The notes beneath the pieces were generated by a model that saw nothing but the letters and a program-made list of their open reading frames with translations, was not told where the DNA came from and ran no database searches. 64,000 nt of DNA from assembly GCA_022843385.1 (NCBI GenBank), contig JALHNT010000008.1, positions 62,001-126,000 of the forward strand. Reading direction: 5' to 3'. This document shows positions 8,562 to 17,717 of the stretch, piece after piece (the stretch's first letter is position 1; each line of letters opens with the position of its first letter). Both the position numbers and the translations under genes were made by a program. Source of the DNA: Anaerolineae bacterium (lineage in GTDB: Bacteria > Chloroflexota > Anaerolineae > Aggregatilineales > Phototrophicaceae).

Positions 8562-9950
8562 ATGTTGAAGAAGAGACTTTCCCGTCGCGATTTCTTGAGA
8601 ATGTCGGGTGCCGCCGGTTTTGCTGCGGCGACCGGTGGGCTGCCGCTGCAACGGCTGATGGCTGCCCCCAACCGCCAGGATGCGGTTTCGATCACCTTCG
8701 GTGGATGGGGTGGCGTGGCTGAAGATGAGGGCGTTCAGGAAGCCATCAAGGTCTTCCAGGAAGAAATGCCCGGCATCACCGTCGAATGGCAGCACACCCC
8801 CGATGCCGGCGAATATTCGCGCGTCCTGCTGACCAACATCGCTGCTGGCACCGCCCCCGATACCGGCTTCATCCGCGCCAATGATTATGAAACACTGCGC
8901 TCGCAGGGTCTGCTGCTGGATGTCACCGACTTCATCACCAGCGATCCGCTGCTCGGCCAGCCCAATTACTTCCTCGAACCGCAGGAGACCAACCGCTGCG
9001 CCGACGCCAACGGACGCTGGCACGGCATCGGCTCGACCTGGGTGGCGCATCACATTTATTACAATGCCGAACTGTTCGATCAGGCTGGCATCGCCCCGCC
9101 CGGCTTCCAGGATGACCAAATCTGGGAATGGGATGCCTTCGTCGAAGTCGCCAAACAATTGACCGCCGACGCCAATGGCCGTCATCCGGGCGACGCCGGC
9201 TTTGATGCCGACAACATTCAGCAGTGGGGCGTGGACTGGGGTTCGACCTGGTGGATGCCCATCGCTGCCGCGGTTCATGCCAATGGCGGCAAGTTCTTCA
9301 CCGACGAAGGGCTGATTGGTATCGATTCGCCCGAAGCGCTGGAAGCCATGCAGCGTCTTTCCGACCTGATATATGTCCACAAAGTAGCGCCGCGCAGCGC
9401 CTCAATGGCCGACCTGGGCATGACCAACACCCAGATGGTTGACAATGGGCGTCTGGCGATGGCGATTGATGGCTCGTGGGCGCTGTCGTGGATGAACCCC
9501 TCGCTCGTCAGTGTGCCGATGGGAACGGGCGCGCTGCCTAAGATGACCCAGCCGGCGTCTATCATGCAGGCACACTTCCACTCGATTCTGTCAACCACCC
9601 AGAAACCGGACGCTGCCTGGCAGTGGCTGCGCTTCCTGGCGACGCCCTTCTACCAGACCCACTTCTCCAAGATCGGCCTGTGGATTCCCAACCAGAGCGC
9701 CATGCTCACGCCGGATGGCCTCAAGACCTGGGTTACCGAAGGCATTCACCCGGAGAACTACTCGCAGTTCGCCACCGACTACCTGCCCAAGCATGGCGTG
9801 GCGGTACGGATTCCGGCGGGCTACATCGAAGCCGAAGCCAACTTCCTGCAACCGGCTTTCGATGCGCTGACCAACGGCACACCGGTGGCGGAAGTCTTCC
9901 CCGAGGCGGTGCGCCAGGCCAATGATGTCCTTGCGATGGCTCAGATCTAA
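8562..9950 (+). CDS. Sugar ABC transporter substrate-binding protein, Tat-exported
   Basis: 462 residues from ATG 8562 with AAGGA 9 bases upstream. The N-terminus carries a twin-arginine signal (SRRDFLRMSGAAGF) followed by an Ala-rich segment, then a family 1 extracellular solute-binding protein (FGGWGG..., EEMPGITVEWQHTPDAGEY, later AAWQWLRFL). It would bind an oligosaccharide outside the membrane and pass it to the two permeases downstream. The GH127 gene upstream suggests an arabinose-containing substrate. No lipobox cysteine is evident. Confidence 0.88.
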   Translation: MLKKRLSRRDFLRMSGAAGFAAATGGLPLQRLMAAPNRQDAVSITFGGWGGVAEDEGVQEAIKVFQEEMPGITVEWQHTPDAGEYSRVLLTNIAAGTAPDTGFIRANDYETLRSQGLLLDVTDFITSDPLLGQPNYFLEPQETNRCADANGRWHGIGSTWVAHHIYYNAELFDQAGIAPPGFQDDQIWEWDAFVEVAKQLTADANGRHPGDAGFDADNIQQWGVDWGSTWWMPIAAAVHANGGKFFTDEGLIGIDSPEALEAMQRLSDLIYVHKVAPRSASMADLGMTNTQMVDNGRLAMAIDGSWALSWMNPSLVSVPMGTGALPKMTQPASIMQAHFHSILSTTQKPDAAWQWLRFLATPFYQTHFSKIGLWIPNQSAMLTPDGLKTWVTEGIHPENYSQFATDYLPKHGVAVRIPAGYIEAEANFLQPAFDALTNGTPVAEVFPEAVRQANDVLAMAQI

Positions 9951-10059
9951 CGGGATGATGGGCTGACTTTCAACGCCTGTCTCCATCGAACTCCGAAGAG
10001 GGCCGGTCACCTGCCGCGCCCTCTCTCGCCATCCGCCATCAGAGAATGGTGTAAAGCCA

Positions 10060-11007
10060 ATGGCTACTCGTACCGAACTCCAGACCAGCCCGGTCAAAGC
10101 ATCCATCCCATTTCTGAGCCGCTTAAGCCTCAGCCAGCGGCGCAACGTCATCGGCTATATCTTCATCATGCCCTTCATCCTGGGCGTCATCTTCTGGGTG
10201 TTGATCCCGGCGCTGGTGGCCGTCTATCTGACCTTTCATCAGTGGAACCTGATTTCTCCACCGCGCTTCGTCGGGACGGCCAACATCGAGGCGCTGTTTC
10301 GTGACCCAATCCTGCCGATCTCGCTGCGCGCCACCTTTGTCTATACCATCGTCTCGGTCCCGCTGGGGCTGGTGTTCAGCTTCTTCCTCGCCACCCTCAT
10401 CAATCGCCAGTTCAAGGGCATCTCCATCTTCCGCACCATCTTCTACCTGCCCAGCATCATCCCGGCCGTCGCCGGGGCGCTGCTCTGGGCCTGGATGTAT
10501 AACACCGAGTTCGGCCTGATTAATGTTTTTATCCGGGCGCTGGGCGGGCCAAAAATCCCCTGGCTGCAAGACCCGGCCTGGGCCATCCCGGCTTTCATCA
10601 TCGTCAGCCTGTGGGGCGTGGGCGGGTCGATGATCATCTTTCTCGCCGGACTCCAGGGCATCCCGGACATTTATTATGAAGCCGCCGAGATCGATGGCGC
10701 GGGGAAATGGGCCAAGTTCTTCAACATCACCCTGCCGCTGATGTCGCCAATCTTCTTCTTCAATCTGGTGATCGGATTCATCAACTCATTTCAGGCCTTC
10801 GTCAATGCCCTGCTGATTACCGACGGCGGGCCACAGAATTCGACGCTGTTCCTGGTGCTGTATATCTATCGCTCGGCTTTCTCCAGCCTGAAGATGGGCT
10901 ATGCCGCCACGCTGTCGTGGGTGTTGTTCTTCATCCTGATGGCGCTCTCGTTCCTGGTTTTCCGCTACATCGGTTCGCGCGTCTATTACGAACATCCGGG
11001 GGATTGA
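10060..11007 (+). CDS. Sugar ABC transporter permease, MalF/UgpA type
   Basis: 315 residues with six membrane helices expected. The cytoplasmic EAA loop that contacts the ATPase is clear (YYEAAEIDGAGKWAKFFNIT followed by LPLMSP). It lies 110 bases after the binding-protein gene and 11 bases before the second permease, so all three are probably co-transcribed. It pairs with the following gene to form the membrane channel. Confidence 0.9.
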   Translation: MATRTELQTSPVKASIPFLSRLSLSQRRNVIGYIFIMPFILGVIFWVLIPALVAVYLTFHQWNLISPPRFVGTANIEALFRDPILPISLRATFVYTIVSVPLGLVFSFFLATLINRQFKGISIFRTIFYLPSIIPAVAGALLWAWMYNTEFGLINVFIRALGGPKIPWLQDPAWAIPAFIIVSLWGVGGSMIIFLAGLQGIPDIYYEAAEIDGAGKWAKFFNITLPLMSPIFFFNLVIGFINSFQAFVNALLITDGGPQNSTLFLVLYIYRSAFSSLKMGYAATLSWVLFFILMALSFLVFRYIGSRVYYEHPGD

Positions 11008-11018
11008 GGGAATAACTG

Positions 11019-11918
11019 ATGACAACAACACTCGACCAACCGAATGCGCCGCTGCTCACCAAACGCCGCGCTGCCAACCGCCCCCATAGCACCAGCGACC
11101 GGGTATGGAACTGGACCAGCAACATCCTGCTGGTAGTGATGGCCTTCGTCATGCTGATGCCCTTCGCCTGGCTGGTGACCAGCGCCCTTAAGTCGCAAAT
11201 TCAGATTTTCCAGTATCCGCCGGTATGGATTCCCAACCCGATCCAGTGGGAGAACTTCACCAACGCCCTGACCTACAAGCCGTTTGGCCTGTACTTCTTC
11301 AACTCGATGAAGATCGCGCTGCTGAACGTGGTCGCAGTGGTGTTCACCGCATCCTTCTGCGCCTATGGCTTCGCCCGCATCCGTTTCTGGGGGCGCGACT
11401 TCTGGTTCGGTGTGGTGCTGGCGACGCTGTTCCTGCCCTACGCCATCACCATTGTGCCATCGTTCATCATCTTCACCCGGCTGGGCTGGGTGGATACCAT
11501 CCTGCCGCTGACTGTGCCGTACTTCTTCGGCGGCGGCGCGTTCAACATCTTCCTGCTGCGGCAATTTTTCCGCACCATCCCGGAGGAACTGGCCGACGCC
11601 GCCCGCATTGACGGGTGCAGCGAGTTCGGCATCTACTGGCGCATCATGATGCCGCTGGCGAAACCGGCGCTCATCACCGTCGCCATCTTCACTTTCCTGA
11701 CGGCCTGGAATGATCTGCTCGGTCCGGTCATCTACCTGCGCTCGCCGGAGAATTTCACCGTCGCAGCCGGGCTGGCCTCGTTCCGCAGCGTCCAGGATGT
11801 GAGCTGGGACTTACAACTGGCGGCCTCGACGGCCATGATCCTGCCAGTCATCATCCTGTTTTTCCTGGCGCAGCGCTACTTCATCCAGGGCATCGTCATG
11901 ACCGGGCTGAAGGGATAA
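11019..11918 (+). CDS. Sugar ABC transporter permease, MalG/UgpE type
   Basis: 299 residues. The EAA loop reads [20 protein letters not shown] followed by MMPLAKP, and the protein ends with the GIVMTGLKG tail typical of MalG-type permeases. It is the second channel subunit of the importer. No ATP-binding subunit follows, so the importer probably uses a shared MsmX-like ATPase encoded elsewhere. Confidence 0.9.
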   Translation: MTTTLDQPNAPLLTKRRAANRPHSTSDRVWNWTSNILLVVMAFVMLMPFAWLVTSALKSQIQIFQYPPVWIPNPIQWENFTNALTYKPFGLYFFNSMKIALLNVVAVVFTASFCAYGFARIRFWGRDFWFGVVLATLFLPYAITIVPSFIIFTRLGWVDTILPLTVPYFFGGGAFNIFLLRQFFRTIPEELADAARIDGCSEFGIYWRIMMPLAKPALITVAIFTFLTAWNDLLGPVIYLRSPENFTVAAGLASFRSVQDVSWDLQLAASTAMILPVIILFFLAQRYFIQGIVMTGLKG

Positions 11919-11935
11919 CGGATAAACCCGCTGGC

Positions 11936-11967
11936 AAAAGCGCGTCCGCCTCGCGCCGCGCGCTTTT
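11936..11967 (+). terminator. Intrinsic terminator of the sugar transporter operon
   Basis: AAAAGCGCG (11936-11944) pairs perfectly with CGCGCTTTT (11959-11967) around a 14-base loop, 18 bases after the permease stop. A second hairpin (CTCGCAGCC...GGCTGGCGAG, about 11994-12014) follows. The remaining DNA to 12209 holds no gene I can see. Confidence 0.6.
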
Positions 11968-12209
11968 CCAGCTTCGTCGCGCAGCTTGACTCCCTCGCAG
12001 CCGCGGCTGGCGAGAGGTGCGCAAAGCCCTGTTCTGTAAGCCGGATTTCAAGCGAATGCCTTTTGCAGACCGGTCATGCTATACCGATCTTGCCCGTCCC
12101 TATACCAAAATACACCCTGGCGTTCCTCGCATCTTGACGGTAGCTTTTATCCTTCGGTGTTTCGCTCAGTCATCACTCCGTATTGCAGGTTTCATCGAAG
12201 GAAAGCATT

Positions 12210-13397
12210 GTGACCCAGACGCCTGTGCCGCGCGTATCGTATGGAGAACTGGCGCGCCTGTTCCTCCGCCTCAGTCTGACCGCATTCGGCGGGCCTGTCG
12301 CCCATATTGCGATGGGTGAAGATGAGATCGTTCAGCGCAAACGCTGGCTGACCCGTGAGCATTACCTCGATCTGGTCTCGGCCACCAACCTGATCCCCGG
12401 CCCGAACTCGACCGAAGTGATGATCCACGTCGGCTATGTCATGCGCGGCATCCCCGGCGCGATCCTGACCGGTGCCTGTTTCATCGGCCCGGCCATGCTG
12501 CTGACGCTCTTCCTCTCCTGGCTCTACGTCAACACCGGACAAATTCCGGCGGCACAGGCGCTGCTGTGGGGCATCCAGCCGGTGATGGTCGCCATCATCG
12601 CCCACGTCGGCTACCGGCTGGCGGTGACCGCGCTGAAAAACCGGACGTTGTGGCTGCTGTTCATCGTCGCCACAGCCGTGCTGCTTCAGAAAAATGTCAC
12701 CGGTTTCGGCATCCCGGAAGTGCTGGTGATGGTCGGGGCGGGGGTGATCTATGCCCTGCTGACGACCGGTGTGCCGCGTCTGGCTGCCAGTGGCCTGCCG
12801 CTGCTGGGGGCACTGCCGCTGATGCAGCAGGTGGCGCAGACCATTCCGGCGACGCTCTGGGACATCTTCTGGTACTTCCTCAAAATTGGCTCGGTGCTGT
12901 TCGGCAGCGGCTACATCCTCATCTCCTACATTCAGCAGGATGTCGTCAATGGCTTCGGCTGGCTGACGACGCAGCAGCTCCTCGACGCGGTGGCGATTGG
13001 TCAGATCACGCCGGGGCCGGTGCTGACGACAGTGACGACGGTCGGCTACATCGTGGCCGGGTTGCCGGGGGCGCTGCTGGGGACTCTCGGCGTCTTCCTG
13101 CCGTCCTTCGTCCTGGTGATCCTGACCGCGCCGCTCATCCCGAAGATGCGGCAGAACCGCTTCCTCAGCGCCTTCCTCTCCGGCGTGAATGCCGGGGTGA
13201 TCGCGGCCATCCTGGCGACGCTGCTCGATCTTTCCGGCGCGGCCTTCCGCCAGTTAAACGGGGATGCCTTCAGCCCGCTGGCAATTCTGTTGGGGGTCGG
13301 GGCGCTGGCGCTGCTGATCCGCTTCAAGCTCAACGCCACCTGGCTCATGCTCGGCGGTGCACTGATCGGGCTGTTGGCCGGGGCGCTGTTTCCGTAA
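12210..13397 (+). CDS. chrA: Chromate transporter (ChrA), two-domain
   Basis: 395 residues from GTG 12210, chosen because AAGGA lies 7 bases upstream. Two repeated chromate-transporter domains are seen, each starting with the FGGP/FGSG-type motif: LRLSLTAFGGPVAHIAMGE with ATNLIPGPNSTE in the first, and LKIGSVLFGSGYILISYIQ with GQITPGPVLTT in the second. Members of this family export chromate, or sulfate-like anions, by ion exchange across the membrane. The length matches the fused (long-chain) CHR form. Confidence 0.88.
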   Translation: MTQTPVPRVSYGELARLFLRLSLTAFGGPVAHIAMGEDEIVQRKRWLTREHYLDLVSATNLIPGPNSTEVMIHVGYVMRGIPGAILTGACFIGPAMLLTLFLSWLYVNTGQIPAAQALLWGIQPVMVAIIAHVGYRLAVTALKNRTLWLLFIVATAVLLQKNVTGFGIPEVLVMVGAGVIYALLTTGVPRLAASGLPLLGALPLMQQVAQTIPATLWDIFWYFLKIGSVLFGSGYILISYIQQDVVNGFGWLTTQQLLDAVAIGQITPGPVLTTVTTVGYIVAGLPGALLGTLGVFLPSFVLVILTAPLIPKMRQNRFLSAFLSGVNAGVIAAILATLLDLSGAAFRQLNGDAFSPLAILLGVGALALLIRFKLNATWLMLGGALIGLLAGALFP

Positions 13398-13499
13398 GAA
13401 GAGGCAGCAAACGGTTGCCCACTACTGCGAATTAATGGCGGTTTAGCATTCAGTACCATGGCGCTTGTTGCCCCCTTCAGCTTTCGTGATTCACGGAAA

Positions 13500-14102
13500 C
13501 TACTTATCTTCGATAACATATTCACAGGAAGAGCATATCGACAGTGGCAAGCGAACGATTGTGGTTGTGCCTTGCCGGGTAACATCAAATGCCCATCTGT
13601 ATCGATAGACTTTATCCGAGGTGCTGCGAAACTCAACTTCAGCCAAGTGTTTTCCAACAGGGTAAATGTCCATTTTGAAACAGATCGATAAAGGCCCGCC
13701 AGATGAACCGATGACTTGATTATTCTCATCAAACATGGTCATATCAATCAATAGAGTGCCAAATTCGAGGTTTTTCACTTCCATCCCATCAATATGTATA
13801 CGCGATGTATCACTAACTTTTCGTTTTAAGCCATCCGTTTGATCGCCTAGCTCCCATACTTTTAGCTGGTCAACCCGAACGCACTGTTGCCGCGATCCTT
13901 CAAGAGCAATATGCTTGATTTGAGGAGGTAATGGCTCTGGCTGGTTCCAGAGTTGTTGTGCCAGGTTCGCAACCTCAGTTTGTTCTATGGGCGTTAACTC
14001 AGCCGCCGTGCAGGCAAAACAAGTGAGCAACACGATCCCGATTGGGTATACCCAATCCCATCGTTTGTGAACGGTATTTGCAGAGGACACAACCTCTACC
14101 AT
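13500..14102 (-). CDS. Hypothetical exported protein
   Basis: 200 residues from ATG 14102, preceded by AGGGGG. A hydrophobic segment near residues 18-33 (IGIVLLTCFAC) is followed by Thr-Ala-Ala, so it may be a signal peptide or lipoprotein signal, though the lipobox is not canonical. The rest is predicted mostly beta, with two Cys near the end (SICSSCEYV). Family not recognised. The gene is clearly less GC-rich than the sugar and transporter genes around it and lies next to the WD40 gene at 14195, which shares this base composition. Confidence 0.6.
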   Translation of the reverse strand: MVEVVSSANTVHKRWDWVYPIGIVLLTCFACTAAELTPIEQTEVANLAQQLWNQPEPLPPQIKHIALEGSRQQCVRVDQLKVWELGDQTDGLKRKVSDTSRIHIDGMEVKNLEFGTLLIDMTMFDENNQVIGSSGGPLSICFKMDIYPVGKHLAEVEFRSTSDKVYRYRWAFDVTRQGTTTIVRLPLSICSSCEYVIEDK

Positions 14103-14194
14103 TGATCCCCCTTATCTGTATCCCTGTTTTTCTGGATTGTTCATCGGCTCTCCATGCTGAGTATGTCACTGCTGACACGGCAGATTGCTGATGT

Positions 14195-15256
14195 TTACTC
14201 CCGACGGCTAACGCCCCATAGTCTGAGGGTGCCATCGTCACTGCTGGATGCAAGCAGTTTGCCCGTTGAGTCAAACCGGATGCGCGTTATCGGATCGGTG
14301 TGATAAAGTAACGGCCTGATCGATTCATCTGACAGATCGGACATATCCCAAAACATGACGCTCCCGTAGTTGCTTCCTGTGACTAACAGGGTGTCATCGT
14401 GGTTTAATGCCAGCGTATTGAGATGGGAGTAACGGGTATTCCGTTGGACGAGCCGTTCGCCAGTTGCCATGTTCCAGATGCTGATTGTTCGATCACTACA
14501 TGACACAAGAAATTCCCCATCCGAGCTGATTACCAGGTCCGAAACGCTCCACTCATGACCTTCCATTTTGTGGATAGACTCATTTGTAGTCAACGAAAAG
14601 ACTGTAATGATGGGTATACCAAGAGAATCGCCATAGCCATCAGCATAAACAAGAAGGTCTCCGCTTCTATCAAACGCAAAGGCTGTGATGTCGTCGGTGG
14701 CAGTGATCGAAGCCTGTTCGTGTTTCGTTTGCAGATTGAAGATATGGATAACGTTATCAGCAGCATAAGCAGCAAGCTCTCCTTTGGGATGTACAGAGAC
14801 AATATTCTCCGACCATCCAAACTCACCGATGGCAGCGAACATTTCGCTTTCTTGGTTGGATAAATCCCATATTCTGATTGAATCGTCATTCATAATTGTG
14901 ATGAGATACTTGCCATCCAAGCTGAATGTGACATCGCGCACGAATAAGTCTCCGATATCAAATTCAATCGACTCTTCAAGGGTAGTGAAATTCCAGAGCG
15001 ATAATTTCGGGCTGAGTACCGCATAAGCTATAGTCGAGTCAGTGGGGCTGAAAGCAAAACTTCTGATCGGAATACCACCTTTTTCCCCAATCGTCATCAG
15101 ATTTTTGATTTCATGGGCATTGCTTAGGGTGATAATCTCAAGGTCATCAAGGTCAATCAAAGAGGTCGCCCGAATCGATGACATGCCAACCAGGCAGCTT
15201 ATCAGAAGCAGGCACACGATCATACGGAGGAGATAACGCCCAAGAATAGGATTCAT
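14195..15256 (-). CDS. Exported WD40-repeat beta-propeller protein
   Basis: 353 residues from ATG 15256 (GGAG 9 bases upstream); a longer open frame to 15385 runs into the repeated upstream DNA and is less likely. Residues about 8-30 form a signal peptide or anchor (YLLRMIVCLLLISCLVGM). About six or seven WD40 blades follow, with typical ends such as SIRIWDLS, TISIWNMA, SVMFWDMS and TLRLWGVS. Such propellers bind partners rather than catalyse. Base composition is lower in GC than neighbours, and the region upstream of its start is repeated, inverted, upstream of another WD40 gene (47816). Confidence 0.8.
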   Translation of the reverse strand: MNPILGRYLLRMIVCLLLISCLVGMSSIRATSLIDLDDLEIITLSNAHEIKNLMTIGEKGGIPIRSFAFSPTDSTIAYAVLSPKLSLWNFTTLEESIEFDIGDLFVRDVTFSLDGKYLITIMNDDSIRIWDLSNQESEMFAAIGEFGWSENIVSVHPKGELAAYAADNVIHIFNLQTKHEQASITATDDITAFAFDRSGDLLVYADGYGDSLGIPIITVFSLTTNESIHKMEGHEWSVSDLVISSDGEFLVSCSDRTISIWNMATGERLVQRNTRYSHLNTLALNHDDTLLVTGSNYGSVMFWDMSDLSDESIRPLLYHTDPITRIRFDSTGKLLASSSDDGTLRLWGVSRRE

Positions 15257-15346
15257 ATCCCGATACTCCATCTCAAGGTCGCTTACACTCAACAGGGCTG
15301 CGCCCGGCATGACCAACCCATCTACAGTACCCAATATGTGCGAAAT

Positions 15347-15490
15347 GCGCTCCCTCAACCCCGATTTTTCCCAACTCTTTTCCAACCCTGCACCGACACC
15401 GTTAACCCTCCTGCTCCCGCAAAACGGTTAGCGCCGACTCAGCTTAAGTCGTACCAAAAAGTTTACCAAAAGTTCACCCATAACGGTGGG
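15347..15490. repeat. Left arm of a long inverted repeat (WD40 upstream element)
   Basis: The reverse complement of this stretch aligns over about 140 bases with 47571-47714, by eye at roughly 80% identity. Shared blocks include GGGTGAACTTTTGGTAAACT, TTTTTGGTACGACTTA and GGGAAAAATCGGGGTTGAG. Each copy lies upstream of a WD40 gene that points away from the 31-kb interval between them. Confidence 0.8.
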
Positions 15491-15599
15491 AATTCGGGTA
15501 GTCTGGATGTAGGCGGTGTGGCCTGCCACGCCGGTTCGCCAACCTACCCGCGCGATTGTTCGTCCTGATAGTCTGAATCAGGATTGAGGGAAATGTTCA

Positions 15600-16110
15600 C
15601 AAAATGCACTTTTGACTTTGACGAATTTGACGAATTTGACGAATTTTGTGAACCGCGCTCTCTTGGACTATCGACTAATGACTGACTCGCAAACTGCAAA
15701 AGAGGGACTGTTGCAGGTGCAGAATTTGCAGAATCTTGTGCAGTTTCACTCCGTTTTCACTCTGTGTTCTCTGTGTCCTCTGTGTTGGTTTTTTCTGTCA
15801 TTGTCGTTGTCTGTCCGACGACGACGGCGACACAAAACCGGAGTTGCACCAACAGTCTGTAGTCAATAGTCAATAGCGGATAGGGAAAGGCCAATGGCTC
15901 TCATTAGCAAACTCATCAACACACGAATCCAAGCCTTTTTTCTGACGACTATCGACTGATGACTACTGACTGGTTGCAACACTTGAGGGAAAACAGTGGC
16001 GCAGGATTCGCGAATTGAAATATGGACTGATGCGAATCTGACGAATCTGACGAATCGTGTGAATCATCACGCTGCTTGCTCTCTGTGTCTCAGTGGTTCA
16101 GTCCTCCTTC
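15600..16110. repeat. Composite intergenic region of short tandem phrases
   Basis: No gene is supported between 15386 and 16183. The DNA is made of short repeated phrases: GACGAATTT units (15617-15648) and CTGACGAAT units (16037-16052), GACTATCGACTAATGACTGA-type heptamers (about 15665-15690 and 15945-15975), GCAGAATTTGCAGAATCTTG (about 15718-15735) and CTCTGTGTTCTCTGTGTCCT (15760-15785). The stretch 15758-15849 is an inverted, about 90% identical copy of 47117-47207. Open frames here are low-complexity and not real genes. Confidence 0.8.
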
Positions 16111-16183
16111 GCCTTGTCTTGGCGCTGACTCTCACCCCTGACACACACGGCCAGGGGATGAGGTCAGGCGGGTCGATCAGCGC

Positions 16184-17386
16184 TTACGGGTTCACCAGAT
16201 GGCGGTAGTACACCAGCTCGTGATCGGGCAGCAGATCCGGGTGCAGGATGTGGATCAGGTCGGCGAGGATCACATCCGGACGTGAGGCACCGCTTTCGAA
16301 ATAATCATTACCACCGTTGGCATTGACGATGGCATCGTTGTTGTAAACCTGATTGTTCTGCACGGGGGCGAACTGGGCATAGCGCTCATCCTGTGCCAGC
16401 AGATCATCGAGCGTGGCGACGCCGAACGCGCCGGGGAACCAGAAATCGGCCTCCGCGCCACCATCGAACACCACCTCGAAATCGAACGGCACGCTGTCGG
16501 TCTTGTCGGCCAGCAGCGGATCATCCGCCAGCGCCAGGCTCGCCCCGGCATCGCTGATCAACTGGCCGATGAAGGTCTCCGTCCCGGGCAGGAACCACGT
16601 CCCCTGATAGGCGCTGCTCCACAACACCACCGGCTGCTCATCCAGATCGGCGGTCAGGGCGGCCAGCGACTCATAGGCCTGGGCCCGTTCGCTGAAAATC
16701 GCCTGCGCCTCGGCTTCGGCGTTGAAGAACAGTGCCGTGAACTTCATCCACTCGGCAGCCCCCAGCGGGTCGCGCTCGACGAAATCCGAAGCCACCGCTA
16801 CCGGAATGCCGGCCTGGAGCAGCACCGGATGGGTGTCATATTCCGGGATACCGCTGCCATAGGTCATCACAATGCCCGGCTCGGCATCAATCACCGCCTC
16901 GACGTTGACGGTCGCCCCGCTGCCAATCTCGATCAGCTCGCCGGCCTCGATCTTGGCGCGGACTTCCGGCGCGTTGGCGAACAGCAGGCTGTCCAGCCCG
17001 ATCAGCCTATCCACCAGCCCCAGATCGACCAGATGCGGCAGATACGAGGTGGACATGGTGATGATGCTCTGAACCGGCACCTCGATCACCTGGGCATCGG
17101 CGAAGCCCTCCGGCGCGGGAGTGCCGCACTGCACCAGCACGTACTGAAACCCATCGGCTTCGGTCGCACCGAACCAGGGGGCGGTCACCGTCACCACCTT
17201 GTAATGACCGGCGTACTCGACCTGAAAGCCGGTGGCATAATCGACCGTGAGCTTCTCCGGGAAGTAATCCACTGCGGGGTCATAGGTGCTGACGCAGCCC
17301 TCGGTCAGGTTGACCGCCTGCGCCCCGACGCTGGCGAACGACAGCAGCGCCAGAATCCCGATCATCAAACCAGACAACCGTATCAT
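16184..17386 (-). CDS. Periplasmic-binding ABC substrate-binding protein, probably for cobalamin or a related metal complex
   Basis: 400 residues from ATG 17386 with GGAGGA 4 bases before it. A signal peptide (IRLSGLMIGILALLSFASVG) precedes a BtuF/FepB-type fold (TVTAPWFGATEADGF, later SYLPHLVDLGLVDRLIGL and GVATLDDLLAQDERYAQF). These proteins hand a corrinoid, siderophore or haem to a BtuCD-type importer. The transcript leader is a cobalamin riboswitch followed by a terminator hairpin, so the ligand is most likely cobalamin or a precursor. No permease or ATPase gene is next to it. Confidence 0.8.
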   Translation of the reverse strand: MIRLSGLMIGILALLSFASVGAQAVNLTEGCVSTYDPAVDYFPEKLTVDYATGFQVEYAGHYKVVTVTAPWFGATEADGFQYVLVQCGTPAPEGFADAQVIEVPVQSIITMSTSYLPHLVDLGLVDRLIGLDSLLFANAPEVRAKIEAGELIEIGSGATVNVEAVIDAEPGIVMTYGSGIPEYDTHPVLLQAGIPVAVASDFVERDPLGAAEWMKFTALFFNAEAEAQAIFSERAQAYESLAALTADLDEQPVVLWSSAYQGTWFLPGTETFIGQLISDAGASLALADDPLLADKTDSVPFDFEVVFDGGAEADFWFPGAFGVATLDDLLAQDERYAQFAPVQNNQVYNNDAIVNANGGNDYFESGASRPDVILADLIHILHPDLLPDHELVYYRHLVNP

Positions 17387-17456
17387 GCTCTCTCCTCCCA
17401 TTATGATTATGAAATGAACGATCTGTCACGAGGAGAGGCCAGCGGAGGTTGAATCA

Positions 17457-17478
17457 AAAGCCCGCCGAGCGGCGGGCC
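17457..17478 (-). terminator. Riboswitch expression-platform terminator
   Basis: On the minus strand GGCCCGCC-GCTC-GGCGGGC is followed by TTTTGATTC. The hairpin lies between the cobalamin aptamer and the start codon at 17386, as expected for transcriptional attenuation when cobalamin is bound. Confidence 0.75.
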
Positions 17479-17529
17479 AGGACATACCATTGACCACGCT
17501 CGCTCGCCTCATTCCTCGAAGGCAGCGCA

Positions 17530-17672
17530 CGAGCAAGTGGTAAAGGCGGGTAATCGGACTTGATGGCAGAGCATCTTACCGTTGCGGGTCAGTGCCGGAC
17601 TTTCACCGGGCTTCCCCCATTATCGCGCTGTGCATCCGGGCAGCAGCGCACCTTCACCGATTAACTTGTTGC
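17530..17672 (-). promoter_or_regulatory. Cobalamin (adenosylcobalamin-type) riboswitch
   Basis: Read on the minus strand, the core motifs appear in the right order: GGTGAAGGTGC near 17648-17658, GGGAAGCCCGGTGAAAGTCC then GGCACTGACCCGCAACGG (about 17577-17616), and the 3' block AGTCCGATTACCCGCC (about 17546-17561). This is the classical cobalamin aptamer layout. It sits directly after a consensus promoter and before a terminator and the binding-protein gene. Confidence 0.9.
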
Positions 17673-17677
17673 CGACT

Positions 17678-17706
17678 ACACTAACACCGGCATCCGGGGT
17701 TGTCAA
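17678..17706 (-). promoter_or_regulatory. Promoter of the cobalamin riboswitch transcript
   Basis: TTGACA (17701-17706) and TAGTGT (17678-17683) on the minus strand, 17 bases apart, placed just upstream of the aptamer and just beyond the stop of the lipoprotein gene at 17718. Confidence 0.6.
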
Positions 17707-17717
17707 GGACAGGCAGT

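Noticed and set aside
12027..12060. RNase P-like signature (GTTCTGTAAGCCGGATT)
   Set aside because: The similarity is short and the surrounding conserved RNase P regions are missing.
15600..16110. CRISPR array
   Set aside because: Repeat units are 7-20 bases, irregular and without unique spacers of constant length; no cas genes are present.
15612..16208. Open frames of 64-85 residues in the repeat region
   Set aside because: They are translations of tandem phrases (LTNLTNL-type peptides) with no ribosome sites.
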